Shown piece by piece: positions 32,445-42,344 of a stretch of DNA of 64,000 nucleotides (within the stretch, counting starts at the first letter, position 1; every line of letters starts with the position of its first letter). The position numbers and the translations under genes are program-made. The notes beneath the pieces are model-generated. The model ran no database searches, was not told where the DNA came from, and saw nothing but the letters and a program-made list of their open reading frames with translations. Location of the stretch: positions 93,315-157,314 of the forward strand of contig NZ_FPJO01000020.1 in NCBI RefSeq assembly GCF_900119365.1, read 5' to 3'. This DNA is from Streptomyces atratus. Lineage in GTDB: Bacteria > Actinomycetota > Actinomycetes > Streptomycetales > Streptomycetaceae.

Positions 32445-33429
32445 CCACCAGACGACGCAGGCGGACCTTACGGCAGGCGCGGTGCTCGCGCCCTACCTTC
32501 AGGAACAGGCCGCCGAATTCCTCCGCAGCCTGCGCCTGCACCGCGAGAACAGCGCCCCCACGGACGCCGGGACCCACGGAGCCGAGGAGGCCGCCGGCGC
32601 GCTGCGCCGCTCCTCGCGCCGGATCGGCGGCACGCTGCACACCTTCCGGGCGGCCCTGGACGCCACCTGGGCCGAGCAGCTCCGTACCGAACTTGCCTGG
32701 CTCTCGGGCACCCTGGCCAGGGAACACGCCTACGCGACCCGGCTGGGCCGGCTTCTCGAAGCGCTGCACGCCCTGCCCGGCACCTCGCTGCCCACCGCCC
32801 GCAACGGGGCCGGCGCCGACAGCGCCGCCGACAAGGAGCGCGCCGCCCTCGGCGTCGGCGCGGCCCGCGCCGGAGCACTCCTCGAACGACAGCTGACCCT
32901 CGCCCGGACGCGCGCCCACTCCGCCGCGCTCCAGGCGCTCGGCTCCTCCCGCTTCCACGCGGTGGCCGACGCCGTGGCGCTGCTCGCCTCGGAGGTCCCG
33001 CTCGCCCCGGCGGCCGCGGCCCCGGCCGAGGAGATGCTGCACGGGCCCGCCGACCGGGCCGAACAGCAACTGCTCACCGCTGTGGCGGCGCTCCCCTCCG
33101 ACCGGGCGGTCGAGCCGTACAACGAGGCGCAGGACGCGCCCTGGCACCGGACCCGGCTGCTGCTGCGACTGCACCGGTACGCCCACGAGGTCGTGCGGGG
33201 CGCCCCCGATCCGGTCCTGGCCGAGCCGGGCCACGCGCTCGATCTGCATCGGGACGCCTCGGAGGCGGCCGCGGCGGCGGCATCGGCGGCCCGCACCCCC
33301 CGCATCGCACCCGCGACCGCGTACGCCCTGGGGGTGCTCCACGCCGACCAGCGCCATGAGGTGGAGGCGGCCCGCGGCGTGTTCCGGGCGAGCTGGCCGT
33401 ACACCGCCGCGGCCGTGACCGCGCCATGA
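32431..33429 (+). CDS. CHAD-domain polyphosphate-associated protein
   Basis: This 332-aa helical protein has the CHAD pattern of conserved His/Arg on helices (ALRRSSRRIGGTLHTFRAALD; HRTRLLLRLHRYAHEVV). CHAD domains bind polyphosphate through a basic channel. GTG 32431 is chosen for its GGAGG site. It overlaps ppk by 14 bases and the Nudix gene by 4. Unusually Ala-rich inserts (AAAAASAA) occur near the C-terminus. The domain is somewhat divergent from the canonical sequence. Confidence 0.85.
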   Translation: MRRHDHQTTQADLTAGAVLAPYLQEQAAEFLRSLRLHRENSAPTDAGTHGAEEAAGALRRSSRRIGGTLHTFRAALDATWAEQLRTELAWLSGTLAREHAYATRLGRLLEALHALPGTSLPTARNGAGADSAADKERAALGVGAARAGALLERQLTLARTRAHSAALQALGSSRFHAVADAVALLASEVPLAPAAAAPAEEMLHGPADRAEQQLLTAVAALPSDRAVEPYNEAQDAPWHRTRLLLRLHRYAHEVVRGAPDPVLAEPGHALDLHRDASEAAAAAASAARTPRIAPATAYALGVLHADQRHEVEAARGVFRASWPYTAAAVTAP

Positions 33430-33875
33430 GCGGGGCGGTGGGCGCCCGCGGCGGAAAGCGTGCCGTGAACGGGCCGGTGCTCGCCGCGGGATGCGTGCTG
33501 TGGCGCCGCTCGGAGCGCTCCGGCGAGCTGGAGATCTGCCTGGTCCACCGGCCCCGCTACGACGACTGGTCGCACCCCAAGGGCAAGCTGAAGCGCGGCG
33601 AGCCGGCGCTGGACGCCGCCCGGCGCGAGGTCCTGGAGGAGACCGGCCACCTTTGCGCCCCCGGCGTCCGGCTCCCCACGGTCCGTTATCTCGCGAACGG
33701 CCGGCCCAAGGAGGTCGCCTACTGGGCGGCCGAGGCGACCGACGGCTCCTTCGTGCCCGGCACCGAGGTCGACCGGGTGAGCTGGCTCTCCCCGGCGGCG
33801 GCCCGGACCCGCCTCACCCAGCCCCGCGACCGGGACCTGCTGGACGCCCTGCTCGCGACACTGCCGGGCGCCTGA
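33426..33875 (+). CDS. MutT-like Nudix hydrolase
   Basis: This 149-aa protein has an intact Nudix box, GKLKRGEPALDAARREVLEETG (read in two parts, residues ~53-74, with REVLEETG as the metal-binding core). MutT1-type enzymes remove oxidised nucleotides or diadenosine polyphosphates. The start overlaps the CHAD stop as ATGA. The tail is consistent with a single-domain MutT rather than the two-domain MutT1 of mycobacteria. Confidence 0.92.
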   Translation: MSGAVGARGGKRAVNGPVLAAGCVLWRRSERSGELEICLVHRPRYDDWSHPKGKLKRGEPALDAARREVLEETGHLCAPGVRLPTVRYLANGRPKEVAYWAAEATDGSFVPGTEVDRVSWLSPAAARTRLTQPRDRDLLDALLATLPGA

Positions 33876-33929
33876 CCCGGCGCCCGGCCCAGCGCCTGAT
33901 CGAGGGCCAGAACCGCACCGTCCGACACG

Positions 33930-33973
33930 GTTCACCTTCCGTTCACTCTCCCCCGTAGGCCGCTTCACCTGTT
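33930..33973 (+). promoter_or_regulatory. PHO box of the pst operon
   Basis: Two good 11-base PhoP units, GTTCACCTTCC (33930-33940) and GTTCACTCTCC (33941-33951), are followed in the same phase by a degenerate unit and CTTCACCTGTT (33963-33973). A TAACTT hexamer (33979-33984) may be the -10. PhoP binds such direct repeats under phosphate starvation. Confidence 0.85.
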
Positions 33974-34085
33974 CTGCCTAACTTCGGCAGTGCACGGGGC
34001 ACGGCGCCACGCCGGAGCACCCACCACATCGCACGCCGTCGTAGAACGAAAAGACCTCGGCGGCTCCTGGAAGGAACACCCGAAA

Positions 34086-35222
34086 GTGAAGCTTCAGCGC
34101 AAGAACCTGCTTCGTGCCACCGCGCTCGGTGCCCTCGCCGTTTCCGGCGCCCTGGTCCTCACGGCGTGCGGTTCGGACGACAACAGCGGCGGCACGACCG
34201 GCGGCAACGGCGGCAAGACGAGCGCCGCGTCGAACATCAAGTGTGACGACGCCAAGGGCCAGCTGCCCGCCTCCGGCTCCAGCGCGCAGAAGAACGCCAT
34301 GGACCTCTGGGCCAAGAACTACATGGCCGGCTGCTCCGGCGTCGAGATCAACTACAAGTCGTCCTCCTCCGGCGAGGGCATCGTCGCCTTCAACCAGGGC
34401 ACGGTCGGCTTCGCCGGTTCCGACTCGGCGCTGAAGCCCGAAGAGGTCGCCGACTCGAAGAAGATCTGCAAGGGCGGCCAGGGCATCAACCTCCCGATGG
34501 TCGGCGGCCCGATCGCCATCGGCTTCCACCTGGAGGGTGTCGACAGCCTCACGCTGGACGCCCCCACGCTCGCCAAGATCTTCGACGGCAAGATCAAGAA
34601 GTGGAACGACCCGGCGATCGCCAAGCTCAACAGCGGCGCGAAGCTCCCGGACAAGGCCATCCAGGCCTTCCACCGCTCCGAGGACTCCGGCACCACGCAG
34701 AACCTCGGCAAGTACCTCGGCGCGGCCGCCCCGAGCGACTGGAAGTACGAGGCCGAGAAGAAGTGGCCGGCCCCCGGTGGCCAGGCCGCGTCCGGCTCCT
34801 CCGGCGTCGCCGCCCAGGTGAAGCAGGTCGACGGCTCGATCGGCTACTTCGAGCTGAGCTACGCCACCTCGCAGTCGATCTCCACCGTCGACATCAACAC
34901 CGGCGGTGCCGCCCCGGTCAAGGCCACCCCGGAGAACGCCTCCAAGGCCATCGCCGCCGCCAAGATCAAGGGCACCGGCAAGGACCTGGCGCTGGACCTC
35001 GACTACACGACCAAGGCCGAGGGTGCCTACCCGATCGTCCTGGTGACGTACGAGATCGTCTGCGACAAGGGCAACAAGGCCGAGACCCTTCCCACGGTCA
35101 AGTCCTTCCTGAACTACACCGCCAGTGACGAGGGCCAGAAGCTCCTCACCGAGGCCGGCTACGCGCCGATCCCGACCGAGATCAACGCCAAGGTCCGCGA
35201 GGCCATCGCCTCCCTCTCGTAA
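34086..35222 (+). CDS. pstS: Phosphate-binding lipoprotein PstS
   Basis: This 378-aa lipoprotein has a signal peptide with lipobox LTACGSDD. Phosphate ligands are in the SGSSAQ, SSSSGEGI, GSDSAL and RSEDSGTTQ regions, as in the high-affinity phosphate-binding family. GTG 34086 is placed with a GGAAGGA site. It is the first gene of the operon, preceded by the PHO box. A long hairpin follows, probably raising PstS output relative to the membrane components. Confidence 0.96.
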   Translation: MKLQRKNLLRATALGALAVSGALVLTACGSDDNSGGTTGGNGGKTSAASNIKCDDAKGQLPASGSSAQKNAMDLWAKNYMAGCSGVEINYKSSSSGEGIVAFNQGTVGFAGSDSALKPEEVADSKKICKGGQGINLPMVGGPIAIGFHLEGVDSLTLDAPTLAKIFDGKIKKWNDPAIAKLNSGAKLPDKAIQAFHRSEDSGTTQNLGKYLGAAAPSDWKYEAEKKWPAPGGQAASGSSGVAAQVKQVDGSIGYFELSYATSQSISTVDINTGGAAPVKATPENASKAIAAAKIKGTGKDLALDLDYTTKAEGAYPIVLVTYEIVCDKGNKAETLPTVKSFLNYTASDEGQKLLTEAGYAPIPTEINAKVREAIASLS

Positions 35223-35274
35223 CCGGGACGGGCAAGCCCCACCAGTAACACCTTCAGCAACACCAGCAACATCC

Positions 35275-35313
35275 GGCGGACCGGTCCGGTGCACCCCTCC
35301 GGACCGGTCCGCC
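35275..35313 (+). terminator. 15-bp perfect hairpin between pstS and pstC
   Basis: Arms GGCGGACCGGTCCGG (35275-35289) and CCGGACCGGTCCGCC (35299-35313) have a 9-base loop. It starts about 50 bases after pstS, with no T-run. It probably acts as a partial terminator or mRNA stabiliser. Confidence 0.7.
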
Positions 35314-35378
35314 ACCACCCATCCGGTGCACCGCCGCCAGGGGAGCCAGACCGCTCCCCCACACAGACCGGAAAGACC

Positions 35379-36374
35379 ATGGCTTCCACCACACCGATAG
35401 ACAAGCCGCCGGCCCCGCCGGTGGCGCTCAAGCGCGCCGGGACCAAATCCGGCCGCGCGGGCGACAAGGTCTTCCTGGGCCTCTCCAAGGGCTCGGGCAT
35501 TCTGCTGCTCGTGCTCATGGCCTCGATCGCCGTGTTCCTGACCTACCGCGCCTCGCTCGCCGTCTCCAGGAACGAAGGCAACTTCTTCACCACCTTCGAC
35601 TGGAACCCGGCCGGCGACCCGCCGGTCTTCGGCATCGCGGTCCTCCTCTTCGGCACGATCGTCAGCTCGGTCATCGCGATGGCCATCGCCGTCCCGGTCG
35701 CCGTCGGCATCGCCCTGTTCATCTCGCACTACGCGCCGCGCAAGCTGGCCGCACCCCTCGCGTACGTCGTCGATCTGCTCGCCGCAGTGCCGAGCATCGT
35801 GTACGGCATCTGGGGCGCCCTCGTACTCGTCCCGTACCTGGAGGGCCCGAACCTCTGGCTCGACCAGTTCTTCGGCTGGACGTACCTCTTCGAGAAGACC
35901 GAGGTCGGCGTCGCCCGCTCGCTCTTCACCGTCGGCATCCTGCTCGCGATCATGATCCTGCCGATCGTGACCAGCGTCAGCCGCGAGGTCTTCCTCCAGG
36001 TCCCGAGGATGAACGAGGAAGCCGCCCTCGCGCTGGGCGCCACCCGCTGGGAGGTCATCCGCCTCTCGGTGCTCCCCTTCGGCCGCTCCGGCGTGATCTC
36101 CGCCTCGATGCTGGGCCTGGGCCGCGCGCTCGGCGAGACGATGGCCGTCGCCACGGTCCTGTCGCCGAGCTTCATCATCTCCGGGCATCTGCTCAACCCG
36201 GGCGGCGGCACCTTCGCCCAGAACATCGCCGCGAAGTTCGACGAGGCCAACGAGTTCGGGCGGGACGCCCTGATCGCCTCGGGCCTCGTGCTCTTCGTCC
36301 TCACCCTGCTGGTCAACGGCGCGGCCCGGCTGATCATCGCCCGCCGCAAGGAATACTCGGGGGCCAACGCATGA
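35379..36374 (+). CDS. pstC: Phosphate ABC permease PstC
   Basis: This 331-aa protein has a basic N-terminus and six spans, with the EAA loop ...MNEEAALALGATRWEVI. This couples to PstB. It forms the membrane channel with PstA. ATG 35379 is preceded by GGAAAGA. It overlaps pstA by 4 bases. Confidence 0.95.
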   Translation: MASTTPIDKPPAPPVALKRAGTKSGRAGDKVFLGLSKGSGILLLVLMASIAVFLTYRASLAVSRNEGNFFTTFDWNPAGDPPVFGIAVLLFGTIVSSVIAMAIAVPVAVGIALFISHYAPRKLAAPLAYVVDLLAAVPSIVYGIWGALVLVPYLEGPNLWLDQFFGWTYLFEKTEVGVARSLFTVGILLAIMILPIVTSVSREVFLQVPRMNEEAALALGATRWEVIRLSVLPFGRSGVISASMLGLGRALGETMAVATVLSPSFIISGHLLNPGGGTFAQNIAAKFDEANEFGRDALIASGLVLFVLTLLVNGAARLIIARRKEYSGANA

Positions 36375-37456
36375 GCCAGGCAGCCAACACCGGCATACAG
36401 GAACGCCCCGTCCCGACGGCGCCCAAGCGCTCGACGAGCCTGAGCACCCGGGCACTGCCCCGCTGGGCCCCCTTCGCCTTCGCGGCCGTCGCGATCGCGC
36501 TGGGCGTGGGCACCGGCATGGCGGCGGGCTGGCAGAGCCGCACCCAGTGGGGACTGGTCTCCGCCCTCCTCTTCGTCGTCATCTCGTACATCACGACCTC
36601 GGTCGTCGAGAACCGGCGCCAGGCCAAGGACCGGCTCGCCACCAGCATCGTCTGGGTCTGCTTCCTGCTGGCCGTCGTGCCGCTCGCCTCGCTGCTGTGG
36701 ACGACGATCAGCCGCGGCGCGGAGCGCCTGGACGGCTACTTCCTGACCCACTCGATGGCCGGCGTGCTCGGCTCCGAGCCGACCGGCGGTGTCTACCACG
36801 CACTGATCGGAACGCTGGAGCAGGTCGGCATCGCCACCCTGATCGCCGCCCCGATCGGCATGCTGACCGCCGTCTACCTGGTGGAGTACGGCAAGGGCGC
36901 CCTGGCCAAGGCCGTGACCTTCTTCGTCGACGTCATGACGGGCATCCCGTCCATCGTCGCGGGTCTCTTCATCCTGTCGATCATGCTGATGACGAAGACC
37001 CAGCCGTCCGGTCTGATGGGCGCGCTGGCGCTCACGATCCTGATGATGCCGGTCGTGGTCCGCTCCACCGAGGAAATGCTCAAGCTCGTCCCGAACGAGC
37101 TCCGCGAGGCATCGCTCGCCCTCGGCGTCCCGAAGTGGCGCACCATCCTGAAGGTGGTCCTCCCGACCGCGATCGGCGGCATCACCACCGGTGTGATGCT
37201 CGCGATCGCCCGCATCGCCGGTGAGACCGCGCCGATCATGCTGCTGGTCTTCGGCAGCCAGCTGATCAACACCAACCCGTTCCAGGGCGCACAGTCCTCG
37301 CTCCCCTTCTACATCTGGGAGCAGTACAAGGTCGGTACCGACCAGTCGTACGACCGTGCCTGGGCCGCCGCGCTGGTCCTGATCGCCTTCGTCATGATCC
37401 TCAACCTGGTGGCCCGCGGCATCGCCCGCTGGAAGGCCCCGAAGACCGGCCGCTGA
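36371..37456 (+). CDS. pstA: Phosphate ABC permease PstA
   Basis: This 361-aa protein has six to eight spans, with coupling loop ...NELREASLALGVPKWRTI and ARIAGETAPIM near the C-terminus. An extra N-terminal pair of helices (about 30-80) is typical of Streptomyces PstA. It is the second permease of the high-affinity phosphate importer. It starts as ATGA over the pstC stop. Confidence 0.95.
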   Translation: MSQAANTGIQERPVPTAPKRSTSLSTRALPRWAPFAFAAVAIALGVGTGMAAGWQSRTQWGLVSALLFVVISYITTSVVENRRQAKDRLATSIVWVCFLLAVVPLASLLWTTISRGAERLDGYFLTHSMAGVLGSEPTGGVYHALIGTLEQVGIATLIAAPIGMLTAVYLVEYGKGALAKAVTFFVDVMTGIPSIVAGLFILSIMLMTKTQPSGLMGALALTILMMPVVVRSTEEMLKLVPNELREASLALGVPKWRTILKVVLPTAIGGITTGVMLAIARIAGETAPIMLLVFGSQLINTNPFQGAQSSLPFYIWEQYKVGTDQSYDRAWAAALVLIAFVMILNLVARGIARWKAPKTGR

Positions 37457-37484
37457 CCGCGGCACGAAAGAAGCAGTGATTCAG

Positions 37485-38261
<777 letters not shown>

Positions 38262-38414
38262 TCACCCGGCAACGGGGCCGACGTGGGCCGGGGGCGTGGG
38301 TGGTTGCGCCCGGTGGTGGGGTTTCCACCGGGGAACCGCCTCACCCCTCCGGTGAACCGGCCTCGTCCCCAGACGGCCTTGAGGTGCTGCATGGCGGTGC
38401 CACCGCAAGGCGAA

Positions 38415-38456
38415 GGGGCCGCCCCCGCTCCCCGCGAAGGGAGTGGGGGCGGCCCC
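38415..38456. terminator. Bidirectional terminator between pstB and pit
   Basis: Arms of 18 bases, GGGGCCGCCCCCGCTCCC (38415-38432) and GGGAGTGGGGGCGGCCCC (38439-38456), have one G-T mismatch, a 6-base loop and a following GTTT. They lie between convergent genes. Confidence 0.85.
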
Positions 38457-38487
38457 GTTTCCGTACCGCCGTGACCGCGCCGGGCCG

Positions 38488-39486
38488 TCAGCCGAAGAGC
38501 AGGACCACGACCCCGTAGCTCGCGGCGGCGACCAGCGCCGCGGCCGGCATCGTGATGAACCAGCCCAGGATGATGTTCTTGGCGACGCCCCAGCGCACGG
38601 CGTTCACCCGCTTCGTGGCGCCCACACCCATGATCGCCGAGGTGATGACGTGCGTCGTGGAGATCGGCGCGTGGAACAGGAACGCCGAGCCGAACATGAT
38701 CGACGCACCGGTCGTCTCCGCCGCGAACCCCTGCGGCGGGTCCAGCTCGATGATCTTCCGGCCGAGCGTCCGCATGATGCGCCAGCCACCCGCGTACGTA
38801 CCGAGCGAGAGCATCAGCGCGCAGACCAGCTTCACCCAGACCGGGATCGGGTCGCTCGGGCTCTCGACGTCGGCGATGACCAGCGCCATCACCACGATGC
38901 CCATGGTCTTCTGCGCGTCCTGCAGACCGTGGCCGAGCGCCATGCCCGCGGCCGAGACCGTCTGTGCGATCCGGAAGCCGCGCTTGGCCTTGTGCGGGTT
39001 GGCCTTCCGGAACATCCACATGATCGCGACCATCACCAGATAGCCGACGACCAGGCCGATGACCGGCGAGACGAACATCGGGATGACGACCTTGTCGAGC
39101 ACCCCGTCCCAGTGCACCAGCGTCCCGCCGGCCAGCGCCGCGCCGACCATGCCGCCGAACAGGGCGTGAGAGGAGGAGGACGGCAGCCCGAAGTACCAGG
39201 TGACGAGGTTCCAGATGATCGCGCCGACGAGCGCGGCGAAGAGGATTCCCATCCCCTTGTTGCCCTCGGGCGTCGCGATCAGGCCCTCGCTGACGGTCTT
39301 GGCGACCCCGCTGCCCAGGAACGCACCGGCGAGGTTCATCACCGCGGCCATCGCCAGCGCCGCGCGGGGGGTGAGTGCCCGGGTGGAGACGGAGGTGGCG
39401 ATGGCGTTCGCCGAGTCGTGGAAGCCGTTCGTATACGTGAAGCCGAGCGCGACACCGATGGTCACGATCAGCGCAAAGGTGTCCAC
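38488..39486 (-). CDS. pit: Low-affinity inorganic phosphate transporter Pit
   Basis: This 332-aa protein has about ten spans and the PHO-4/PiT repeated signature GFHDSANAIATSV near residue 22. A second copy is GVGATKRVNAVRW and PISTTHVITSAI. It symports metal phosphate with protons. It is convergent with pstB and lies downstream of the DUF47 gene, whose stop is 5 bases before its start, an operon typical of this family. Confidence 0.95.
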   Translation of the reverse strand: MDTFALIVTIGVALGFTYTNGFHDSANAIATSVSTRALTPRAALAMAAVMNLAGAFLGSGVAKTVSEGLIATPEGNKGMGILFAALVGAIIWNLVTWYFGLPSSSSHALFGGMVGAALAGGTLVHWDGVLDKVVIPMFVSPVIGLVVGYLVMVAIMWMFRKANPHKAKRGFRIAQTVSAAGMALGHGLQDAQKTMGIVVMALVIADVESPSDPIPVWVKLVCALMLSLGTYAGGWRIMRTLGRKIIELDPPQGFAAETTGASIMFGSAFLFHAPISTTHVITSAIMGVGATKRVNAVRWGVAKNIILGWFITMPAAALVAAASYGVVVLLFG

Positions 39487-39491
39487 GTGGT

Positions 39492-40112
39492 TCAGGACTC
39501 CTTGACCGCGATGGTCTCCACCGTGTTGGCGACGTGCTCGAACGCGTCGGCCGCCTCTTCCAGCACGTCCACGATCTGCTTGAGCTTCAGCACCTCGATG
39601 GCGTCGTACTTGCCGTTGAAAAGATGAGCGAGCAGTTTGCGGTGGATCTGGTCGGCCTGGTTCTCCAGGCGGTTGACCTCGATCCAGTACTCGGTGAGGT
39701 TGTCCATCGTCCGCAGACCCGGCATCGCCTCGGCGGTCAGCTCGGCCGCACGGGCCAGCACCTCGATCTGCTGGGCAATGCCGTTGGGAAGCTCCTCGAC
39801 CTGATACAGCACGACCAGGTCGACGGCCTCCTCCATGAAGTCCATGATGTCGTCGAGCGACGACGCGAGGTTGTAAATGTCCTCGCGGTCGAACGGCGTA
39901 ATGAAAGAGGAGTTCAGCTGGTGGAAGATCGCGTGGGTGGCATCGTCCCCCGCGTGCTCCGCTGCCCGCATGCGCTCCGCGATCTCGACTCGGGAGGCAG
40001 AGTCCGCCCCGAGCAGTTCCATCAGGAGTTTCGAGCCCGTGACGATGTTGTCCGCGGACGCGGAGAACATGTCGTAGAAGCTCGTCTCCCTGGGGGTCAG
40101 ACGAAAGCGCAC
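39492..40112 (-). CDS. DUF47 PhoU-like accessory protein
   Basis: This 206-aa all-helical protein starts MRFRLTPRETSFYDMFSASA. It has PhoU-type acidic metal-binding repeats (EHAGDDATHAIFHQL; RLENQADQIHRKLL). DUF47 proteins accompany Pit transporters and modulate them. GTG 40112 has GAGGA just upstream. The gene is divergent from csoR. Confidence 0.9.
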   Translation of the reverse strand: MRFRLTPRETSFYDMFSASADNIVTGSKLLMELLGADSASRVEIAERMRAAEHAGDDATHAIFHQLNSSFITPFDREDIYNLASSLDDIMDFMEEAVDLVVLYQVEELPNGIAQQIEVLARAAELTAEAMPGLRTMDNLTEYWIEVNRLENQADQIHRKLLAHLFNGKYDAIEVLKLKQIVDVLEEAADAFEHVANTVETIAVKES

Positions 40113-40257
40113 GTGGGGTCCTCGGGGTGCTTTGGATTCGGTCAGGCTGATGCTAGGCGCATCATCCGGCCACGGCTAACCGGCGTTCTTCAGTGTCGCG
40201 CATCGGGCACAGTGATCAGCACGGACCCCCGGTCACGTTTCAGCTGAATTCGTTAGG

Positions 40258-40278
40258 ATATACCCACCAGGGGTATAT
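40258..40278. promoter_or_regulatory. CsoR copper operator
   Basis: Perfect 8-base arms ATATACCC (40258-40265) and GGGTATAT (40271-40278) have a 5-base centre, matching the TACCC/GGGTA core known for Streptomyces CsoR sites. It lies 34 bases before the csoR ATG. Autorepression is expected. Confidence 0.85.
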
Positions 40279-40312
40279 AAACGCCAGGGTAAAGGGAAAA
40301 CGGGAGGCAGTA

Positions 40313-40663
40313 ATGACCACCACCGAGACCGCCGGGACCCCCGCGGAGACGGAATCCGCCGTCACCGATCACGACCGGGGCATACACGGTTATCACCATC
40401 AGAAGGCCGAACACCTCAAGCGGCTGCGCCGGATCGAGGGCCAGATCCGCGGCCTCCAGCGCATGGTCGACGAGGACGTCTACTGCATCGACATACTGAC
40501 CCAGGTCTCGGCGTCCACGAAGGCGCTCCAGTCGTTCGCCCTCCAGCTGCTGGAGGAGCACCTGCGGCACTGCGTCGCGGACGCGGCGGTCAAGGGCGGC
40601 GAGGAGATCGACGCCAAGGTCGAGGAAGCCACGAAGGCGATCGCCCGGCTGCTCCGCACCTGA
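40313..40663 (+). CDS. csoR: Copper-sensing repressor CsoR
   Basis: This 116-aa all-helical protein has the C-H-C copper ligands at C58, H83 and C87 and preceding basic helices (KRLRRIEGQIRGLQRMVDEDVYC). Cu(I) binding releases DNA and derepresses copper efflux genes. GGGAGG lies before the ATG. No copper chaperone or ATPase is adjacent, so it acts on distant sites as well as its own operator. Confidence 0.95.
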   Translation: MTTTETAGTPAETESAVTDHDRGIHGYHHQKAEHLKRLRRIEGQIRGLQRMVDEDVYCIDILTQVSASTKALQSFALQLLEEHLRHCVADAAVKGGEEIDAKVEEATKAIARLLRT

Positions 40664-40693
40664 TGGCGGGGGACCCGGGCCGCGGGGCCACGC

Positions 40694-40897
40694 TCACCCC
40701 CGGTGCTCTCCCTGCCGGGGGACGGTGGTGCGCTCGGTGATCACCCGGACGTTGAGCACCTCGTCGATACGGTCCGCGCTGAGCCGTTCCCCGATCGCGG
40801 CCGACGCGGCGATCATCAGCTCACCGCAGAGCTCGATCTCGGCGAGGGCCACATGGTCGGATACGGTCCGCGCGCCGAGCGTCACCACGTCACTCAC
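40694..40897 (-). CDS. Small hypothetical protein
   Basis: This 67-aa product starts MSDVVTLGARTVSDHVALAEIE. Ala/Glu-rich helical pattern with a Cys (ELCGELMIAA), and a C-terminal strand plus a basic end. It looks genuine by codon bias. No domain is recognised. Alternative starts GTG 40888 or 40885 are possible. It is convergent with csoR (30-base gap). Confidence 0.55.
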   Translation of the reverse strand: MSDVVTLGARTVSDHVALAEIELCGELMIAASAAIGERLSADRIDEVLNVRVITERTTVPRQGEHRG

Positions 40898-41020
40898 CTC
40901 TCACTGCCGTCACCGGCTTCCTAGCGTAGGGAGCGGAGCACACGCCGCGCATGGCACGGACGGACCATTTCGCCGCCGCCGGCATGCCTATGCCTGAGCC
41001 CTCACCCGTCCGCCCCTCGG

Positions 41021-41929
41021 CTATCGCTGTCGGATCTGCCCCGTATAGATGTCGCGGTCGTCCGGCAGGCGCACGGAGACCGGCACCCCGAACCCGTACA
41101 GCAGTGTGGTCGACACCACTTCCACCTCCGGCCCCTCGTTGGTGAAGCTGAACCGGTGGCGCACCTTGCGCAGCCGCCCCTGCTCGTCGAGGTACGCGTC
41201 GAACGGCACCGTGTCCGTGCGGAACCCTTTCGCTGCCGCGGCCAGCGCCCCGCGCGATCCGGGCGTGGCCTCGCGCGCGGCCAGCCCGATGTCCGCCGCC
41301 CCCCGGTAGTGCCGCACGGGGACCCCGGCGAGCACCGTCTTCTCCACGTACGTCACCTGCCGCGCCCCGCACAGCAGTTCGGCGGCGGCCATCGGATCGG
41401 TCACCCCGCCGGTGACGAGATTGCCGTCCTCCAGGACCGTCGTGTCGACCCTGACCCATTTGTCCGCGGGCACTCCGGCGCCGCGGTTCATCATGTAGAG
41501 CGCGCCCGGGGCCAGCAGTTCGGTGATGGGGCGGTGCTCGTCCTCACCGGCGGCGTCCTTGGGCAGCACGACCGTGAGCCGGCCCCTGCCGCTGCGGAAG
41601 TCGTACGAGCCCCGGCCCCTGACGGTCACCCGCGTCCCGCCCGCCGCGGTCTCCATCGCCGTACGCACCTGGGCGGTTCCGACGACGGCCCGGGAGGCGG
41701 GGGCGACCCCGGCCACCGCCGTTCCGGTCCCGCTCACCGTCCCCGCGAGCACCGCGGCCGCGCGGTGGACCGCGTCGAGGGCGTCGGCCCCGCCCCGGTC
41801 GTCGGCCACGGCACGGTCACCGCCGCCACCGCCGCCCGAACATCCGGCGGTCGCCGCGATCACGCCCACCACGGCGAGGGCGCAGACAGCGCGCGCCCCG
41901 CCTCCGGACCTGTGCTGCCGCACCACCAT
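41021..41929 (-). CDS. Lipoprotein of LppX/LprG-like architecture
   Basis: This 302-aa product has a basic n-region, a hydrophobic stretch (AVCALAVVGVIAATA) and lipobox ATAGCSGG. The mature half is rich in beta strands (TRVTVRGRGSYDFRSGRGRLTVVLPKD; KVRHRFSFTNEGPEVEVVSTTLLYGFG). Similar proteins in actinobacteria resemble LppX/LprG lipid carriers, but that assignment is weak. The start at ATG 41929 lacks a good ribosome-binding site, and 41974 is an alternative. Confidence 0.7.
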   Translation of the reverse strand: MVVRQHRSGGGARAVCALAVVGVIAATAGCSGGGGGGDRAVADDRGGADALDAVHRAAAVLAGTVSGTGTAVAGVAPASRAVVGTAQVRTAMETAAGGTRVTVRGRGSYDFRSGRGRLTVVLPKDAAGEDEHRPITELLAPGALYMMNRGAGVPADKWVRVDTTVLEDGNLVTGGVTDPMAAAELLCGARQVTYVEKTVLAGVPVRHYRGAADIGLAAREATPGSRGALAAAAKGFRTDTVPFDAYLDEQGRLRKVRHRFSFTNEGPEVEVVSTTLLYGFGVPVSVRLPDDRDIYTGQIRQR

Positions 41930-42062
41930 CGCCTGCCAACCCCCAACGCCGTAACGCCTGCCCGAGAGGCCCATCCGTTCCGCATAACGACGCCCCGTGT
42001 CCCCCGTCACGCCGCCCCCATCGGCCACACCGCCGAGTGGCCCTGCCCAGTACCGTGGACGG

Positions 42063-42248
42063 GTGTATGAGCGACACACCGACGAGGTCCCGCCGACCGC
42101 CCCCGCCGCGCCCACCGGGCACGAACCCACGACCATGGAGCGCGGCTCCTTCTGCACCGCACGCTGTGCCTGCGGCTGGTCCGGCCCGGCCCGCCGCTCC
42201 AGGGAACGGGCCCGTACGGACGCCGCGGAGCACCTCGCGGCCCCCTGA
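42063..42248 (+). CDS. Short Cys-containing conserved protein
   Basis: This 61-aa protein begins MYERHTDEVPPTAPAAP and ends with a compact motif FCTARCACGWSGPARRSRERARTDAAEHLA, where three Cys and a Trp could bind a metal. The type is common in Streptomyces and of unknown function. GTG 42063 lies 6 bases after TACCGT (42051-42056), indicating a leaderless mRNA. It is divergent from the lipoprotein gene. Confidence 0.7.
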   Translation: MYERHTDEVPPTAPAAPTGHEPTTMERGSFCTARCACGWSGPARRSRERARTDAAEHLAAP

Positions 42249-42344
42249 CCTCTCCGGCCGATCCCCCACCCCCGGCCTCCTCCGCACCCGGCCCTCCGCC
42301 ACCCCCCACCGTCCGGCACGTCAGCGCCAAGACTCGGAGATCCG

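Noticed and set aside
33978..36455. 825-codon antisense frame over pstS-pstC
   Set aside because: It is a shadow of two unmistakable transport genes and has no start signal or domain.
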